Source of the DNA: GCA-2733415 sp964276095
Lineage (GTDB): Bacteria; Bacteroidota; Bacteroidia; Flavobacteriales; Flavobacteriaceae
Direction of reading: 5' to 3'
Assembly: GCA_964276095.1 (NCBI GenBank)
Contig: CAXYDR010000003.1
Location: forward strand, 1,054,001 to 1,118,000
Length of the DNA stretch: 64,000 nucleotides
Position numbers and translations under genes: made by a program. A model generated the notes under the pieces. That model ran no database searches. It worked only from the letters and a program-made list of their open reading frames with translations, and was not told the origin of the DNA. This document shows, piece after piece, positions 23,888-32,531 of the stretch; the stretch's first letter is position 1, and each line of letters begins with the position of its first letter.

Positions 23888-25243
23888 TTATATCGTACTT
23901 ACTTTCTTTTCCATTACAAAATCTTCCATAAACTTGGTAGTATAATCACCCGCAACATAATCTGGGTGATCCATTAATTGTCTGTGGAAAGGTATTGTTG
24001 TTTTAACACCTTCAATAACAAACTCGTCCAATGCACGCTTCATTTTGCTAATTGCTTCTTCTCTTGTTTGAGCAGTAGTAATTAATTTAGCAATCATAGA
24101 ATCATAGTTTGGCGGTATCATATAACCAGCATACACATGAGTATCCAAACGAACACCGTGTCCTCCTGGAGCATGTAATGTTGTAATTCTACCTGGAGAA
24201 GGTCTGAATCCATGATACGGATCTTCTGCATTAATTCTACATTCTATTGAATGCATGTTTGGGAAGTAGTTTTGACCTGAAATTGGAATTCCAGCAGCTA
24301 CTCTAATTTGTTCACGAATTAAGTCATAATTAACAACTTCTTCCGTAATAGGGTGCTCTACTTGGATACGCGTATTCATTTCCATAAAATAGAAATTTCT
24401 ATGCTTATCAACTAAAAATTCAACTGTACCAGCTCCTTCATACTTAATGTATTCTGCAGCTTTAACACCAGCTTCTCCCATTTTTTCACGTAATTCATCT
24501 GTCATAAACGGAGATGGTGTTTCTTCCGTTAATTTTTGATGACGACGTTGTACTGAGCAATCTCTTTCAGATAAGTGACATGCTTTTCCTGTAGAATCTC
24601 CGATAATTTGAATTTCTATATGTCTAGGCTCTTCAATAAGCTTTTCCATATACATATCATCATTACCAAATGCAGCTTTTGACTCTTGACGCGCAGAATC
24701 CCATGCATCTCTTAAATCTTCAGCTTTCCAAACAGCACGCATACCTTTACCTCCACCTCCAGCAGAAGCTTTTAGCATTACAGGGTATCCAGTTAAATCA
24801 GCTGTTTTTACACAGTCTTCAAATGTTTCAATAACACCTTCACTTCCTGGAACACATGGTACTCCAGCTTCTATCATAGTAGATTTAGCGTTAGCTTTAT
24901 CTCCCATTCTGTCAATCATATCACCAGAAGCACCGATAAATTTTATATCATGCTCTTCACAAATTCTTGAAAACTTAGCATTTTCAGATAAGAATCCGTA
25001 TCCTGGATGAATTGCATCAGCATTAGTAATTTCTGCAGCTGCAATAATGTTTGACATTTTTAAATAAGACTCACTACTTGGAGCAGGACCTATACAAACA
25101 GCTTCATCAGCAAACCTAACATGTAAGCTTTCTGCATCAGCCGTAGAATATACTGCTACAGTTTTGATTCCCATTTCCTTACATGTTCTGATAATACGTA
25201 AGGCAATCTCACCTCTATTGGCGATTAATATTTTTTTAAACAT
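23888..25243 (-). CDS. accC: Acetyl-CoA carboxylase biotin carboxylase subunit
   Basis: A 451-residue ATP-grasp enzyme that carboxylates biotin on AccB with ATP and bicarbonate. Seen: start FKKILIANRGEIALRIIRT, the glycine loop ASAGGGGKGMR near 165, the EMNTRIQVEHPITEE active-site region near 290 and RINAEDP. The length matches AccC. It is third in fabH-accB-accC, 81 bp after accB. The carboxyltransferase genes accA and accD are elsewhere. Confidence 0.96.
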   Translation of the reverse strand: MFKKILIANRGEIALRIIRTCKEMGIKTVAVYSTADAESLHVRFADEAVCIGPAPSSESYLKMSNIIAAAEITNADAIHPGYGFLSENAKFSRICEEHDIKFIGASGDMIDRMGDKANAKSTMIEAGVPCVPGSEGVIETFEDCVKTADLTGYPVMLKASAGGGGKGMRAVWKAEDLRDAWDSARQESKAAFGNDDMYMEKLIEEPRHIEIQIIGDSTGKACHLSERDCSVQRRHQKLTEETPSPFMTDELREKMGEAGVKAAEYIKYEGAGTVEFLVDKHRNFYFMEMNTRIQVEHPITEEVVNYDLIREQIRVAAGIPISGQNYFPNMHSIECRINAEDPYHGFRPSPGRITTLHAPGGHGVRLDTHVYAGYMIPPNYDSMIAKLITTAQTREEAISKMKRALDEFVIEGVKTTIPFHRQLMDHPDYVAGDYTTKFMEDFVMEKKVSTI

Positions 25244-25324
25244 AATCTTTAAAAATTACAAATTCCAAAGCTTCAAATTCCAAATATTGGATTTTGTTAA
25301 TCGTGTATTGGAACTTTTAAGTTA

Positions 25325-25810
25325 TTATGATGGATCTACTAAAAACAATGGTTGATCAAATTCAACTGGTGAAGAATCATCAACTAATATTTTAACTATT
25401 GTTCCTGAAACTTCAGATTCAATTTCGTTAAATAATTTCATTGCTTCAATGATACATAATACATCACCTTCTGCAATAGTTTGACCTACTTCAACAAACA
25501 TAGGTTTGTCTGGAGATGGTTTTCTGTACATAGTTCCAATAATTGGAGACTTTACAGTAATGTATTTTGAATCATCATCCGATGCAGCAGCTACAGGAGC
25601 AGCAGCGTCTAAAGCAACTGGAGCAGCAGCAACTGGAGCAGCAGCATGCATCATTGGAGCTGTTCCAATTGGCATTTGCTGAACGATAGTTGTTCCTTCT
25701 TCTCCTCCGGTTTTAATGGTGATTTTTATATCTTCCATTTCTAGCTTTACTTCGCTAGCACCAGATTTTGCTACGAACTTTATTAAGTTTTGAATTTCTT
25801 TTAAATCCAT
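25325..25810 (-). CDS. accB: Biotin carboxyl carrier protein of acetyl-CoA carboxylase
   Basis: A 161-residue protein with an N-terminal helix-strand region (MDLKEIQNLIKFVAKSG), an Ala/Pro/Val-rich mobile linker (about 50-77) and a biotinyl domain at 84-160. The biotin acceptor is Lys125 in IEAMKLFNEI. It carries carboxybiotin between AccC and the carboxyltransferase. It lies 16 bp after fabH on the same strand. Confidence 0.95.
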   Translation of the reverse strand: MDLKEIQNLIKFVAKSGASEVKLEMEDIKITIKTGGEEGTTIVQQMPIGTAPMMHAAAPVAAAPVALDAAAPVAAASDDDSKYITVKSPIIGTMYRKPSPDKPMFVEVGQTIAEGDVLCIIEAMKLFNEIESEVSGTIVKILVDDSSPVEFDQPLFLVDPS

Positions 25811-25826
25811 AATAAATTTAGTTTAT

Positions 25827-26834
25827 TTAGTTTTTATGTTCAGTGTTATATGCCCATTTTAAATAGATAGATCCCCATGTGAACCCTCCACCAAAAGCAG
25901 CAAAAACAATATTATCTCCTTTTTTTAATTTACTCTCGAAATCACTCAACAATAATGGTAATGTTGCTGAAGTTGTATTTCCGTATCGCTGAATATTCAT
26001 CAATACCTTATCGTCAGATACACCCATTCTATTAGATGTTGCATCAATTATACGCTTGTTTGCCTGATGAGCTACTAACCAATCTACATCGTCATGACTT
26101 AAATCATTACGTTTCATTATAATTTCACTTACATCCGCCATGTTAGTTACTGCATTTTTAAATACAGTCTTCCCATCTTGCACTACAAAATGTTGGTTGT
26201 TTTTTACGGTTTCCTCAGAAGGAGGTAAAATTGATCCTCCAGATGGTATATTCAATGCCGCTCTACCAGCTCCATCACCTCTTAAGTACTCATCCACCAA
26301 ACCTAAGCCTTCAGTATTAGGCTCAAACAACACTGCGCCTGCACCATCACCAAAAATAATTGAAGTAGTTCTATCTGTATAATCTATTATTGAAGACATT
26401 TTATCAGCTCCAATAATCAATATTTTTTTATATTTTCCAGATTCTATAAATGCCGAAGCTGTAGACATTCCATATAAAAAACCAGAACAAGCTGCATTTA
26501 AATCATAGGCAAAAGCATTTACAGCTCCAATTTCTGAAGCTACATAAACTGCTGTTGCTGCTACTGGCATATCTGGCGTAACACTTGCCACAATAACAAG
26601 ATCAATTTCTTTTGGATCTAATTTTGATTTTGTAATTAAATCCTCTGCTGCTTTTATGGCAAGGTAAGATGTCCCTGCCCCTTCTTTTTTTAGAATTCTT
26701 CTTTCCTTAATACCTGTTCGAGAAGTAATCCATTCATCATTAGTATCAACCATTGTTGCCAATATATCATTGGTTAATACATAGTCTGGAACATATGCTC
26801 CGACTGCTGTTATTGCTGCAGTTATTTTATTCAT
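25827..26834 (-). CDS. fabH: Beta-ketoacyl-ACP synthase III (FabH)
   Basis: A 335-residue condensing enzyme that starts fatty acid synthesis from acetyl-CoA (or a branched acyl-CoA) and malonyl-ACP. The triad is Cys116 (LNAACSGF), His256 (WLVAHQANKRI) and Asn286 (YGNTTSATLP). I start at ATG 26834, as the longer frame adds 12 residues (FFEPFLNKNNR) foreign to the family. It heads the block with accB and accC and lies downstream of yceD-rpmF, the usual arrangement without plsX. Confidence 0.95.
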   Translation of the reverse strand: MNKITAAITAVGAYVPDYVLTNDILATMVDTNDEWITSRTGIKERRILKKEGAGTSYLAIKAAEDLITKSKLDPKEIDLVIVASVTPDMPVAATAVYVASEIGAVNAFAYDLNAACSGFLYGMSTASAFIESGKYKKILIIGADKMSSIIDYTDRTTSIIFGDGAGAVLFEPNTEGLGLVDEYLRGDGAGRAALNIPSGGSILPPSEETVKNNQHFVVQDGKTVFKNAVTNMADVSEIIMKRNDLSHDDVDWLVAHQANKRIIDATSNRMGVSDDKVLMNIQRYGNTTSATLPLLLSDFESKLKKGDNIVFAAFGGGFTWGSIYLKWAYNTEHKN

Positions 26835-27060
26835 TCTGTTGTTTTTGTTTAAAAAAGGCTCAAAAAACACCGTTTTATCCTCGTTTTGTTCAAAAAGTAG
26901 TGCAAAATAACCTCTTTTTAAGAGATATGAAAATTTATATGCTATTATTTAATTTTATTCTTTAGTTGGCTAATATTTAAAACACTTACGTGAATTTTAA
27001 GCGAACTATTTAAATACAATTAATTAATTTGAAGCTACATTTGATGAAATAAAACAAAAA

Positions 27061-27082
27061 AACTCTCACTTACGTGAGAGTT
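27061..27082 (-). terminator. Terminator after rpmF
   Basis: AACTCTCAC-TTAC-GTGAGAGTT perfect stem, with a T tract following on the minus strand. Confidence 0.8.
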
Positions 27083-27112
27083 AATCTAAATAATAGATAT
27101 ATGATTATACCT

Positions 27113-27316
27113 TTAGTCTTCTACTTCTTCTTCTACAGAATTGTCAATTAAAACTTGACCTCTGTGATATAACTTTCCTTCAAACCAGTGTGCTCTATGG
27201 TATAGGTGAGCCTCACCTGTTGTTGGACAAGTAGCTATTTGAGGTACAGTTGCCTTATAATGAGTTCTTCTTTTATCTCTTCTTGTTCTCGAGATTTTTC
27301 TCTTAGGATGTGCCAT
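27113..27316 (-). CDS. rpmF: 50S ribosomal protein L32
   Basis: A 67-residue basic protein: MAHPKRKISRTRRDKRRTHY at the start, then CPTTGEAHLYHRAHWFEGKLYHRGQVL, which is L32. One of the four zinc cysteines usual in the C+ form is retained (Cys31) but its partners are not, so this is the zinc-free form, as commonly in this group. It lies 7 bp after yceD, in the conserved yceD-rpmF pair. Confidence 0.96.
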   Translation of the reverse strand: MAHPKRKISRTRRDKRRTHYKATVPQIATCPTTGEAHLYHRAHWFEGKLYHRGQVLIDNSVEEEVED

Positions 27317-27323
27317 TTTATTA

Positions 27324-27851
27324 TTATTTGTCTGTTAATAGATTCTTTAATTTATTCCAACGAGGATCTACATCTTCTGTTTCTTCCTCGGTATTCTCTT
27401 TTAAACTATACTTTTCAATGCTAGATAATATTTCTATATCCAACGTACCATCTTCAATTCCTGGATGACTTAACTTAAACGGTTTTGCTAATACAATCAT
27501 TTCATAAATGTATTGTTTCACATCAACTTCATATTCACCGTGAGGTAAAATTAAAATTTCTTCGTTTTCATTATTAAATTCTTCACCAAAACGAACAATC
27601 AACTTTAATTCAGTCTCTATTGTTTCATCAAATGGTTCGTTTGTTAAATCACAATTCACGTTAATGGTTCCTTGAGCATTAAAGTCAAGCTCCATCATTG
27701 TTGATGTTTTATTTAACAATAATGATGTTGTAATTCCTACATCATTAAATTCATCATACCCAAAAAAATCAAAGAACGCTTTAGTTACACTAAACTCAAA
27801 ATTATGTTTTCCTTCCTTTAATCCAACAAATGGGATCGTAAACTCTTTCAT
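27324..27851 (-). CDS. yceD: YceD family protein (DUF177)
   Basis: A 175-residue acidic protein. The core at about 55-90 (LDFNAQGTINVNCDLTNEPFDETIETELKLIVRFG) has the single retained cysteine of DUF177, and the end carries ETEDVDPRWNKLKNLL, the typical tail. DUF177 proteins are linked to 23S rRNA metabolism and rpmF expression. It is the first gene of the yceD-rpmF pair, 86 bp after pdxA on the same strand. Confidence 0.88.
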   Translation of the reverse strand: MKEFTIPFVGLKEGKHNFEFSVTKAFFDFFGYDEFNDVGITTSLLLNKTSTMMELDFNAQGTINVNCDLTNEPFDETIETELKLIVRFGEEFNNENEEILILPHGEYEVDVKQYIYEMIVLAKPFKLSHPGIEDGTLDIEILSSIEKYSLKENTEEETEDVDPRWNKLKNLLTDK

Positions 27852-27937
27852 ACATCAATTATTTGAAAAAATTATTTTGAGTCTGCAAATATAAAACATT
27901 TTACTTTACCACTCCTTAGATATCAACATTTTTTTGT

Positions 27938-28981
27938 TTATATCTTTTTACCCTTTCGCAACACGTCTTTAGTGAGTTCCGCATATTCTGTTCTGTTCTT
28001 CACAATTTTAATTGCTTCAAACAAGGCTTCTTTAAATGAACTTTCGTCTGCAATTCCCTTTCCTGCAATTTCATATGCTGTACCATGATCTGGCGACGTT
28101 CTTACCTCAGATAACCCTGCAGTATAATTTACCCCGTTACCAAAAGTTAATGTCTTAAAAGGTATTAATCCTTGGTCATGATACGAAGCTACAACAGCAT
28201 CGAATTTCTTATAATTATCAGACCCAAAAAAGCTATCTGCTGCATAAGGACCAAAAACCATGATATTATTATTATAAAGAGATTCAATTGTTGGTTTTAA
28301 CACCTCGTCATCTTCTTTACCAATAACACCATTATCACCAGAATGAGGGTTGATACCCAATACTGCAATTCTAGGTTTATTAATTCTAAAGTCTTTCTTT
28401 AATGATTCGTTTACAGTTGTAATTTTTTCCTTAATAAGCTTAGGTGTTATTTCGCTAGCCACATCCTTTACCGCTACATGATCTGTAAGCAAACCAATCT
28501 TTAAACCATCAGAAACCATGAACATTAATGCATTACCCTCTAACTCTTGAGCAAGATAATCCGTATGTCCTGGGAATGAAAAATCTTCTGATTGAATATT
28601 AGCCTTGTTAATAGGAGCGGTTAAAAGCCCATCTATTTTTTTGTCTTTAAGAGCTGCCGTTGCTGCTTTAAGTGATAGGATTGATAACTCTCCTGCCTTT
28701 TTGCTTTCTTTTCCAAATTCAAAATTAAACGACTCCTCCCAAACATTTATAATGTTAAGTTTATTCTCAACTAATTTATCTAGACTATCTATTCGTTGTG
28801 TTTGAGTTGTTGAATTTAAATGTTTCTTTAAATATTGAATTGATTTATGAGATGCAAAAACAACCGGCGTACAAAAATCAAACATTCTTGGATCAGCAAA
28901 TGTTTTTAAAATAACCTCTGCTCCAATACCATTTAAATCTCCTACAGAAATACCAATACTTATTTTCTTATCTATGTTCAT
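27938..28981 (-). CDS. pdxA: 4-hydroxythreonine-4-phosphate dehydrogenase
   Basis: A 347-residue enzyme of the DXP-dependent pyridoxal phosphate pathway; it oxidises 4-phosphohydroxy-L-threonine. Seen: GISVGDLNGIGAEV at the start, metal-binding His in FPGHTDYLAQ, a second in ASYHDQGLIPFK and a third in SPDHGTAYEIAGKG. I start at ATG 28981; the four-residue longer frame begins at a TTG. Divergent from riboflavin synthase. Confidence 0.95.
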   Translation of the reverse strand: MNIDKKISIGISVGDLNGIGAEVILKTFADPRMFDFCTPVVFASHKSIQYLKKHLNSTTQTQRIDSLDKLVENKLNIINVWEESFNFEFGKESKKAGELSILSLKAATAALKDKKIDGLLTAPINKANIQSEDFSFPGHTDYLAQELEGNALMFMVSDGLKIGLLTDHVAVKDVASEITPKLIKEKITTVNESLKKDFRINKPRIAVLGINPHSGDNGVIGKEDDEVLKPTIESLYNNNIMVFGPYAADSFFGSDNYKKFDAVVASYHDQGLIPFKTLTFGNGVNYTAGLSEVRTSPDHGTAYEIAGKGIADESSFKEALFEAIKIVKNRTEYAELTKDVLRKGKKI

Positions 28982-29059
28982 ATAATGAGGCAATATTTAT
29001 ATCTTATAAAAAGGAATCCTTTTAACTTTTACTTTAGACTAAAAAAAGTAAATTTATTG

Positions 29060-29081
29060 TAATTTTGAAAATACAAAAGTA
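29060..29081. promoter_or_regulatory. Divergent -7 boxes for riboflavin synthase and pdxA
   Basis: TAATTTTG (29060-29067) faces the riboflavin synthase gene on the plus strand. CAAAAGTA (29074-29081) is a TACTTTTG box on the minus strand facing pdxA. Both match TAnnTTTG. Confidence 0.45.
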
Positions 29082-29100
29082 ACCAATTATTTTATTAAAC

Positions 29101-29685
29101 ATGTTTACAGGCATAATTGAATCTCTAGGAAAAATTATTACAATAGAAAATGAAGGAACAAATGTTCATTATACTATAAAAAGCGATTTCACCAAGGAGT
29201 TAAAAATAGATCAAAGTGTAGCTCACAACGGAGTATGTTTAACCGTGATAGCTTTAAATGAAGATGAGTATACCGTTACAGCTATTCATGAAACACTTCA
29301 AAAAACCAACTTAAACTCATTAAAGGTTAACGATGTTGTAAATCTAGAACGCGGAATGAAACTCGGCGACAGGTTAGATGGCCATATTGTTCAAGGACAT
29401 GTAGATCAGACTGGAAAATGTGTTGCTATAAAAGAAGAAAACGGGAGTTGGGTTTTTACTTTTCAATACGACAGCTCTTTAGGGAATGTTACTATAGAAA
29501 AAGGCTCTATAACCATAAGCGGTACTAGTTTAACTGTTGTAAACTCTAAAGAAGATCAATTTAGTGTAGCAATCATTCCTTACACATATGAGAATACAAT
29601 TTTCAAAAACATTGAAATTGGTAGTGTAATTAACTTGGAATTTGATGTTATAGGAAAATATGTAGCTAGACTACATAAAAGGTAA
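29101..29685 (+). CDS. ribE: Riboflavin synthase alpha subunit
   Basis: A 194-residue enzyme with two homologous lumazine-binding barrels. It starts with the diagnostic FTGIIESLGKI, has SVAHNGVCLTVI near 39-50 and, in the second half, GSITISGTSLTVV near 137. It dismutates two 6,7-dimethyl-8-ribityllumazine molecules to riboflavin. The gene stands alone, convergent with the PID-CTERM-like gene, 2 bp between stop codons. In some nomenclatures it is ribC. Confidence 0.95.
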   Translation: MFTGIIESLGKIITIENEGTNVHYTIKSDFTKELKIDQSVAHNGVCLTVIALNEDEYTVTAIHETLQKTNLNSLKVNDVVNLERGMKLGDRLDGHIVQGHVDQTGKCVAIKEENGSWVFTFQYDSSLGNVTIEKGSITISGTSLTVVNSKEDQFSVAIIPYTYENTIFKNIEIGSVINLEFDVIGKYVARLHKR

Positions 29686-29687
29686 TA

Positions 29688-29882
29688 CTATTTTTTCTTA
29701 AAAGACTTTTTTACTCCATAAAACAACCCTGCAACTAACAAAGCTAACACTCCTCCATCTACTGGTAACCCAGGTGGTGGTGTTGGCGGTGGCGGATCTC
29801 CAGCTTCAATAGCAAACAATGCAGGCACTGTAAATAACAATGCTAGTACTAGAAAAAACGCTTTTTGTTTATTTTGCTTCAT
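29688..29882 (-). CDS. Small PID-CTERM-like protein
   Basis: A 64-residue protein. Residues 1-25 are a signal peptide ending ALFA, the middle is a Pro-rich spacer (PPPPTPPPG), and the end is LPVDGGVLALLVAGLFYGVKKSFKKK: a short motif, a hydrophobic helix and a basic tail. This tripartite tail matches what I remember as the PID-CTERM sorting signal of Bacteroidota, with V in place of I. Apart from the signal and tail there is almost no mature protein. I start at ATG 29882; the longer frame from 29957 puts 25 unlikely residues before the signal peptide. Function unknown. Confidence 0.7.
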   Translation of the reverse strand: MKQNKQKAFFLVLALLFTVPALFAIEAGDPPPPTPPPGLPVDGGVLALLVAGLFYGVKKSFKKK

Positions 29883-30233
29883 AGGGTGTAAAAATATAAA
29901 AAAAAATGTGTTGTCCAAATAAAATAGAGACAAACCGCATATTTTTAGACTAATCAATAATAGTTATTAACAAATTTTAGAGATAAATCTCTTGCATCTG
30001 AAGGAGCAAATATAGAAAAAAAAGTGACAATTAAAATTATGTTAAGGTTTTTTTTTGAGTTAACAAACTATTTAACAAAGCTATAGGTTTGCGTGTTATT
30101 TATAAAATGAATCAACTAACAAAAATCCTAATTTTAGTTTATTTGACTTCTAAAAGAAATATCACTATAAAAATATATTGTTAATAAGTCTTCCTTTAGG
30201 TCTCAAATCAGCATATCATCCCAATACATTGAA
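29883..30233. other. Gene-free stretch with a minus-strand promoter box
   Basis: TATATTTG on the minus strand (30014-30007) is a -7 box that could serve the PID-CTERM-like gene, with a leader of about 120 nt. The rest is AT-rich and I see no gene or hairpin with a clear role. Confidence 0.5.
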
Positions 30234-31394
30234 TTAACCTCTAAACAAGAAAAACTCTTTTTTCATTTCCTCTATCGCCTCTTCACTATGATCTGTAATG
30301 TAATTAATTGCATTTTCCGTGAAGAGATTTCCCTTTTCTGTTAGTGATACAATATTAGATTCTATAATAATCATATTGTTTTTTAATGCCAATTCCAACA
30401 CCGATTTCGCCTGAGACTTCTGCCAATTAATATGCTCTCCTAAATGATTTACATGTCGCTCTCTTACATCTTTATGATTCTTTAAGTGCAATAAAAAAGT
30501 TAGTAATAACACTTCTATTTTCTGACGTTGTTGTTTATAAGCAACTGAAATCATTCCTGTTGAAGGTGCAAATAAAAATACTATTAAAAACACAACTCCC
30601 AAAACACTTGCTATTGACCCAGCAATTGAAGCATCCAACCCATGCGCTAACCAATATCCAGAAATTGCAGAAAAGATCCCAAACCCTACTGAAAGAAAAA
30701 GCATTTTTTTCAAATCTTTAGTCAACAAATATGCAGTAGCTGCAGGTGCTATTGTTAACGCAACAACCAATATTGCTCCAACTGCATCAAAAGCACCAAC
30801 TGTAGTTACCGAAGCAACAGTCATTAAACCATAATGCAATAGTACAGGGGAAAACCCTAATGCAGATGCAAGCCCAACATCAAAAGTACTCACCTTTAAC
30901 TCTTTAAAAAATGCGATTAACAGACTTAATGTTATTATTAAAATTGTTCCGATTACCCAAAGTGATTTTGGCCCAACATCGACACCAAACAATTCTAACC
31001 TATCAAAAGGTGCGAAGGCTAATTCTCCGAGTAACACTGCATCAATGTCCAAATGCACATCATTAGCATTTTGAGCTATTAATATTACTCCAATACTAAA
31101 TAGTGCAGGGAATATTAAACCAATGGCAGTATCCTCTTTTACCAAACCGGTTTTCTGTATGAGCTCAACTAAAAGGACAGTTAGTATTCCTGTAAATGCC
31201 GCAAGTATTATTAATAAAGGAGATGACAAATCGTGTGTAATAAAAAAACCAACTACAATTCCTGGTAAAATTGCATGACTTATTGCATCGCTAATTAAAG
31301 CCATCTTCCTAAGTACTAAAAACACTCCAGGAATTGCACAAGCGATAGCCACTAAACTTGCTATCAGTTGTATTTCTATTTGAGCACTAGTCAT
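30234..31394 (-). CDS. Metal ABC transporter permease with C-terminal winged helix (distal)
   Basis: A 386-residue protein. Residues 1 to about 285 are an ABC-3 family permease (manganese, zinc or iron) with eight or nine membrane helices and the cytoplasmic loop LRKMALISDAISHAILPGIVVG. From about 290 follows a cytoplasmic tail of roughly 95 residues (VLLLTFLLHLKNH, SVLELALKNNMIIIE, VSLTEKGNLF) that reads like a winged helix of the DtxR/MntR kind. Its start overlaps the end of the first permease gene by 8 bp. Last gene of the five-gene metal operon. Confidence 0.88.
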   Translation of the reverse strand: MTSAQIEIQLIASLVAIACAIPGVFLVLRKMALISDAISHAILPGIVVGFFITHDLSSPLLIILAAFTGILTVLLVELIQKTGLVKEDTAIGLIFPALFSIGVILIAQNANDVHLDIDAVLLGELAFAPFDRLELFGVDVGPKSLWVIGTILIITLSLLIAFFKELKVSTFDVGLASALGFSPVLLHYGLMTVASVTTVGAFDAVGAILVVALTIAPAATAYLLTKDLKKMLFLSVGFGIFSAISGYWLAHGLDASIAGSIASVLGVVFLIVFLFAPSTGMISVAYKQQRQKIEVLLLTFLLHLKNHKDVRERHVNHLGEHINWQKSQAKSVLELALKNNMIIIESNIVSLTEKGNLFTENAINYITDHSEEAIEEMKKEFFLFRG

Positions 31395-32421
31395 TTGTAT
31401 TTATATGTTGATTATATAGGTTCTTAGCTTTAAAAAAACCTTCTTCCGTTAAAGACCAATTTGAACCACTTAATATAATTAAATTTTCCTCTTCTAATTT
31501 ATGAAGTGATTTTTTAGTATACCCTTGAAAGTTATTTAAAATCTTAACCGCATGAGGATGACTAATATCATTATGGTTTTTTGCTATATCATACATAAAT
31601 GACAATGTTTTATGTGATTTTAAATCGTTTCTGTTTTTTCTAAATCTTATCTCTTTAAACAACAAACCTCTTCCCGGAGAAAAAATAAATGATATTAAAA
31701 CAAACACCGAGGCTACCAGCACAATTACTGGCCCCGTAGATAGATTTGGATAACTCGCACTAATTCCTGTTCCTATTATTCCTGAAAAAGCACCAAATGT
31801 TGCCGCTAAGCCAACCATTATTGCCAAACTATTTGTCCATTGTCTTGCAGCAGCAGCGGGAGCTAATAACATCGCACTCATTAAAACAACTCCAACAGTT
31901 TGTAAACCCAAGATAATTGCAGCAACTATAAAAGATGTAATCAATGCATCTAATAACTTTATATTAAACCCTAAAGTTTTTGTGTAATCAGCATCAAACA
32001 ATAGCAACTTAAATTCTTTCCAAAACAATAACAATACAACTAAACACACTCCCGTAACTATTGCCATAAACCAAACATCCTTTTCTAACAAGGTAGCTGC
32101 TTGTCCAAACAAATACTTATCCAATCCCGCTTGATTAGCATTGGGTTGCTTTTGAATAAATGTTAATAACAACATTCCTACACCAAAAAACAATGACAAT
32201 ATTAATCCTAAAGCTGTATCTGATTTTAAATGAGTTTTTGTAATAATTGATTTAATCCAAAAAGCACCTAGCAATCCACTTATTAATGCACCCAACAGTA
32301 AAGTATTACTTTCTTTTGCTCCAGTTATTAAAAATGCAACTGCAATTCCCGGTAAAGCCGCATGTGAAATAGCATCTCCTAAAAGACTCTGTTTTCGCAA
32401 TACTGCAAAACTCCCCAACAT
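31387..32421 (-). CDS. Metal ABC transporter permease with C-terminal winged helix (proximal)
   Basis: The ATG at 32421 gives 344 residues, but this start would cut the first membrane helix. The same frame continues upstream for 31 more codons to 32514 with sequence that fits the family (DLTTYIEQVFSDYTLRTITIG), after a TAA at 32520-32518. That stretch has no ATG, GTG or TTG, so the true start may be ATC 32514, 17 bp after the ATPase stop, or CTG 32469. The ABC-3 loop is LRKQSLLGDAISHAALPGIAVA. The tail (about 265-344) is a winged helix with LHKLEEENLIIL and WSLTEEGFFKAKNLYNQH. Confidence 0.85.
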   Translation of the reverse strand: MLGSFAVLRKQSLLGDAISHAALPGIAVAFLITGAKESNTLLLGALISGLLGAFWIKSIITKTHLKSDTALGLILSLFFGVGMLLLTFIQKQPNANQAGLDKYLFGQAATLLEKDVWFMAIVTGVCLVVLLLFWKEFKLLLFDADYTKTLGFNIKLLDALITSFIVAAIILGLQTVGVVLMSAMLLAPAAAARQWTNSLAIMVGLAATFGAFSGIIGTGISASYPNLSTGPVIVLVASVFVLISFIFSPGRGLLFKEIRFRKNRNDLKSHKTLSFMYDIAKNHNDISHPHAVKILNNFQGYTKKSLHKLEEENLIILSGSNWSLTEEGFFKAKNLYNQHINTND

Positions 32422-32531
32422 ACCACATACCGCTCCAAGTATTGCGGTACCAATAGTAATTGTTCTCAGTGTATAATCTGAAAAAACTTGCTCTATGTAA
32501 GTAGTTAAATCGATGGTTTATTCTTTAGTAA

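Noticed and set aside
29883..29957. Longer start for the PID-CTERM-like gene
   Set aside because: It would place 25 residues before the signal peptide; the ATG at 29882 gives a normal signal.
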